A DNA stretch of 8,376 nt, taken from contig JASHYD010000536.1 in NCBI GenBank assembly GCA_030043175.1, forward strand, positions 1 to 8,376. The letters run 5' to 3'. The translations under genes were made by a program, and so were the position numbers. Every line of letters begins with the position of its first letter. The stretch's first letter is position 1. This DNA is from Xanthobacteraceae bacterium. Its GTDB lineage: Bacteria > Pseudomonadota > Alphaproteobacteria > Rhizobiales > Xanthobacteraceae. Shown here one piece after another: positions 6,084 through 8,376 of this stretch. The notes below the pieces were generated by a model. It had not been told where the DNA came from. It made no database searches and saw only the letters and a list, made by a program, of their open reading frames with translations.

Positions 6084-7007
6084 ATGGGAGACCGAGACTT
6101 TAATGACTTGCTCGCTTTCCTGGCCGTGGCTCGGGAACGTAGTTTTACGAAGGCCGCGGCGAAACTCGGCATCGTGCAATCGACATTGAGCCACACGATC
6201 AAGCGGCTTGAGACGCAGATGGGCATCCGGCTTCTAACTCGCACGACGCGCAGCGTAGGATTAACCGAAGCGGGCGAGCGGCTGCAGCAATCACTCGCGC
6301 CACGCATCGAGGAAATCGAGAATGACATCGCCGCGCTGATGTCTCTCCGCGATACGCCCTCCGGCAGTATCCGGATTACGCTTTCCGATCACGCGCTGGA
6401 CACGGTTGTCTGGCCGAAACTGTCGCCGGTTCTGAAGCAATATCCTGACATCAAGGTCGAGTTCAGTCTCGATACCGAATTCCGCAACATTGTCGAAGAC
6501 GGGTTCGACGCGGGTATCCGTCTTGGGGAGAGCGTCGAAAAGGACATGATCGCGGTGCGCATCGGACCGGATTGGCGCCTCGTCGCCGTCGCTTCGCCTG
6601 CTTATCTGAAAGAGCATCCAAAGCCCAAGCATCCCAAGGACCTCGTTCGGCATATCTGCATCAAGCGGCGTCAGGCGGCTGGCGGTCATTATGCATGGGA
6701 GTTCGCGAAGAACGGGCCTCAACTCCGCGTCCGGGTAGAGGGGCAACTGACTTACAATAATTCTCACCCGATGATCGACGCGGCTCGGCAAGGCTTCGGC
6801 ATCGCATATCTTCCCGAGGACATGGTGGCAATGCACCTTCAATCAGGCGAGTTGGTCGTCGTGCTCGATGACTGGTCGCCGACGTTTGATGGCTACTTCA
6901 TCTACTACCCGCGCTCACGGCAGAATGCGGCAGCGTTCAAGATCATTGTCGATGCTCTACGGCATCGTGAAACGCGGGGTGGCCGCGATCGCAGAGACCG
7001 TGCCTAA
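6084..7007 (+). CDS. LysR-family transcriptional regulator
   Basis: This 307-residue protein has typical LysR-type length. The N-terminal winged helix-turn-helix covers about residues 6-66 (LLAFLAVARERSFTKAAAKL ... STLSHTIKRLE ... LTEAGERL). The effector-binding, periplasmic-binding-protein-like domain spans about 90-295 (GSIRITLSDHA..., FDAGIRLG, RLVAVASPAYL, GFGIAYLPEDM). ATG 6084 is the first usable start after an in-frame stop (6054-6056); its ribosome site is weak. The gene diverges from the MFS-ADH-SDR-cupin operon, so it most likely senses a small ligand related to the exporter or dehydrogenase substrates and controls that operon and itself. The last ~12 residues (TRGGRDRRDRA) are an Arg-rich tail beyond the usual domain end. 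Activator or repressor role cannot be decided from sequence. Confidence 0.95.
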   Translation: MGDRDFNDLLAFLAVARERSFTKAAAKLGIVQSTLSHTIKRLETQMGIRLLTRTTRSVGLTEAGERLQQSLAPRIEEIENDIAALMSLRDTPSGSIRITLSDHALDTVVWPKLSPVLKQYPDIKVEFSLDTEFRNIVEDGFDAGIRLGESVEKDMIAVRIGPDWRLVAVASPAYLKEHPKPKHPKDLVRHICIKRRQAAGGHYAWEFAKNGPQLRVRVEGQLTYNNSHPMIDAARQGFGIAYLPEDMVAMHLQSGELVVVLDDWSPTFDGYFIYYPRSRQNAAAFKIIVDALRHRETRGGRDRRDRA

Positions 7008-7020
7008 CGACAGCCAGCCT

Positions 7021-7050
7021 ACGTCTCCTTCGGGTCAAAAACGGCTGTCG
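7021..7050 (+). repeat. dispersed ~31-bp element, copy 2 (downstream of lysR-type gene)
   Basis: This copy starts with ACGTCTCCTT, 14 bp past the LysR stop codon, on the LysR coding strand. It matches the reverse complement of 2247-2277 at 19 of 30 positions, with the first ten best preserved (9 of 10). It is the most diverged of the three copies, and a chance resemblance is possible. Confidence 0.35.
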
Positions 7051-7110
7051 CGGCCGTTCGATCGGCACGTCAGCAGTACCTCAGATAGCTGACCATCCTG
7101 CGCACCGCGC

Positions 7111-7141
7111 AAGTCGGCAGAAGTGGGCCATAAGGCGACGT
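7111..7141 (-). repeat. dispersed ~31-bp element, copy 3 (downstream of histidine kinase)
   Basis: This copy is identical to 2247-2277 at 25 of 31 positions, in the same orientation, including an exact 10-bp AAGTCGGCAG and an exact 7-bp TGGGCCA. It lies 96 bp past the stop codon of the leftward histidine kinase, on that gene's coding strand. With 7021-7050 it forms an imperfect inverted pair within the convergent gap, which holds nothing else I recognise. Confidence 0.55.
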
Positions 7142-7236
7142 AGAAGTGCTATTCGGTCCGTCGCATTACGAGAGCGGAAGGTCCTTCTTGGCAACAGGAC
7201 GGAGGGTCCGTGCTGACGGCCACAGCGCTCTTTCCG

Positions 7237-8376
7237 TTAACTCTTGTGAATGTGCGCCGTTGCCTCAAGCGCATTCGCTGCTGGGCAGGTCAAGTGCCAC
7301 GCGAAACCTGACGGAGCGTAATCAGCCTCAACCTCACCGCCGACAGTGCGCTTCGCCATTGCCTCGACGACCGTGCTGCCGAAGCCGCGACGGTCGGGTG
7401 GCCGAACGGGCGGGCCGTCGCGCTCGGTCCAGCTTATCGCGAAACTACGCGCATCGGATCGCCAGTCCACGTCGACTCGCCCGTTATCGGTCGAAAGCGC
7501 GCCGTATTTACTGGCATTTGTCGCAAGTTCGTGAACTACAAGGCCGATCGCCTGGGCGGCAGCAGCGTTCAGACGCAATTTCGGACCGCGGACCGCAATG
7601 CGGGAACCCACCAGGTCGGCAAAGGGTGCGAGCTGGACGCGCACCAGGTCATCGATATCCGCCCCCTGCCACTGGCTTTCAATCAGAAGGTCGTGATTGG
7701 CTGCAAGCGCTTGGACGCGCTCAGTGAAGCTCTCAACAAAGTGTTCGGGTTCCCTGGCCGCGGTCTGGCGGGCAACAGCCTGCACGAGACCGAGAATGTT
7801 CTTGATGCGGTGATGGGATTCACGCATCAGCAGCTCGATCCTCTCTTCGGCACGCTTGCGCTCGGTGATATCGCGGTTCGTCTCAAGCCCAAATGTCTCG
7901 CCGTCGTACGAGACGCGGACAATGCGGCTCTCGACCACGATATCTCGTCCGTCGCGTGTGGTATGGGTGAGTTCGCCGTACCAGCTCCCTTGATGGTCAA
8001 TCTGCGCGTCGATGTCCTCGATCGGGATAGGAGGGCGAGTCTGGAGCAACTCCTGGGTTCTGCATCCCACCGCTTCGGCGGCCGTATAGCCGTATAATCT
8101 TTCGGCCCCGCGATTCCAGTAGACGATGCGGCGGTCGCCGGTGTGCATCGTCAAAATCGCATCGTGCGACTGATCCAGAAGGTCGGCTTGGCGCTTCAGC
8201 GCCCCCTCGGTACGCTTGCGTGCCGTGATATCCTCAACAACACCGACGAAATAGTCGATTGATCCGTCACTCCTGCGTACGCAACTGACAGTCAGTGCGG
8301 CCCAGACGATCATGCCATCCTTACGCAGGTAGCGCTTGTCCATAATATAGCTGTCGATCTTTCCCGCGCGTATTTG
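7237..8376 (-). CDS. PAS-PAS-HWE sensor histidine kinase, N-terminus outside window
   Basis: The frame is open to the right edge, so 380 residues of a longer protein are visible. Numbering is from the internal Met at 8343. The end of one PAS/PAC domain (to about 42, YFVGVVEDITARKR) is followed by a complete PAS domain (about 52-165, ending ETNRDITERKRAEE). The HWE kinase core comes next: H-box MRESHHRIKN with probable phospho-acceptor H178, N-box HELATNASKYGALS with the family-defining H271, and the WxE motif W305-T-E307. GFGSTVVEAM (about 320-329) resembles a G2 box. HWE kinases are common in Alphaproteobacteria and often sense light, redox or stress through PAS domains, phosphorylating a response regulator. 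No membrane segment is visible in this part, and the ligand or chromophore cannot be judged. It converges on lysR; no response-regulator gene lies downstream in the window. The stop is TAA at 7239-7237. Confidence 0.93.
   Translation of the reverse strand, partial: QIRAGKIDSYIMDKRYLRKDGMIVWAALTVSCVRRSDGSIDYFVGVVEDITARKRTEGALKRQADLLDQSHDAILTMHTGDRRIVYWNRGAERLYGYTAAEAVGCRTQELLQTRPPIPIEDIDAQIDHQGSWYGELTHTTRDGRDIVVESRIVRVSYDGETFGLETNRDITERKRAEERIELLMRESHHRIKNILGLVQAVARQTAAREPEHFVESFTERVQALAANHDLLIESQWQGADIDDLVRVQLAPFADLVGSRIAVRGPKLRLNAAAAQAIGLVVHELATNASKYGALSTDNGRVDVDWRSDARSFAISWTERDGPPVRPPDRRGFGSTVVEAMAKRTVGGEVEADYAPSGFAWHLTCPAANALEATAHIHKS

Noticed and set aside
7040..7056. Possible terminator hairpin ACGGC...GCCGT after the LysR gene
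   Set aside because: The stem is only 5 bp and no T-run follows; such short GC stems are frequent by chance in this composition.

Overview
The window suggests a GC-rich alphaproteobacterium, probably Sphingomonadales or Rhizobiales. This is inferred from the GC-rich codon use, an HWE-family sensor histidine kinase, and a LysR/efflux/oxidoreductase operon of a type common in those groups. No rRNA, tRNA, CRISPR array or intact mobile element is visible.

Left part (1-2303): decayed accessory DNA. A Nudix hydrolase gene runs leftward off the edge. Its reading frame is open, but two compensating indels scramble 32 internal codons. Next is a nucleotidyltransferase remnant (895-1260) fused out of frame to the back half of an alpha/beta-hydrolase esterase (1259-1861). 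Two gene-poor stretches surround these remnants (451-894 and 1862-2303).

Centre (2304-7007): a compact, intact module. A LysR regulator reads rightward. Divergent from it is a leftward operon of MFS exporter, zinc alcohol dehydrogenase, short-chain dehydrogenase and a small cupin. All four operon genes have good Shine-Dalgarno sequences. The cupin carries the metal-ligand set I recall for bacterial cupin hydroxynitrile lyases (GtHNL type). The regulator-efflux-oxidoreductase set suggests an inducible response to a small organic, perhaps carbonyl or cyanohydrin-like, compound. The substrate cannot be read from sequence. The 147-bp divergent region contains a 10-bp perfect palindrome and a 9-bp perfect inverted repeat.

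Right part (7008-8376): a 229-bp convergent gap, then the C-terminal portion of a PAS-PAS-HWE histidine kinase whose N-terminus lies beyond the window.

A degenerate element of about 31 bp occurs three times (2247-2277, 7021-7050, 7111-7141). Each copy lies shortly downstream of a gene end and reads in the sense direction of that gene. Two copies also bracket the LysR/operon module as direct repeats. This repeat, the cupin and the two gene-decay events are the observations most worth checking. I found no clearly novel multi-gene system.
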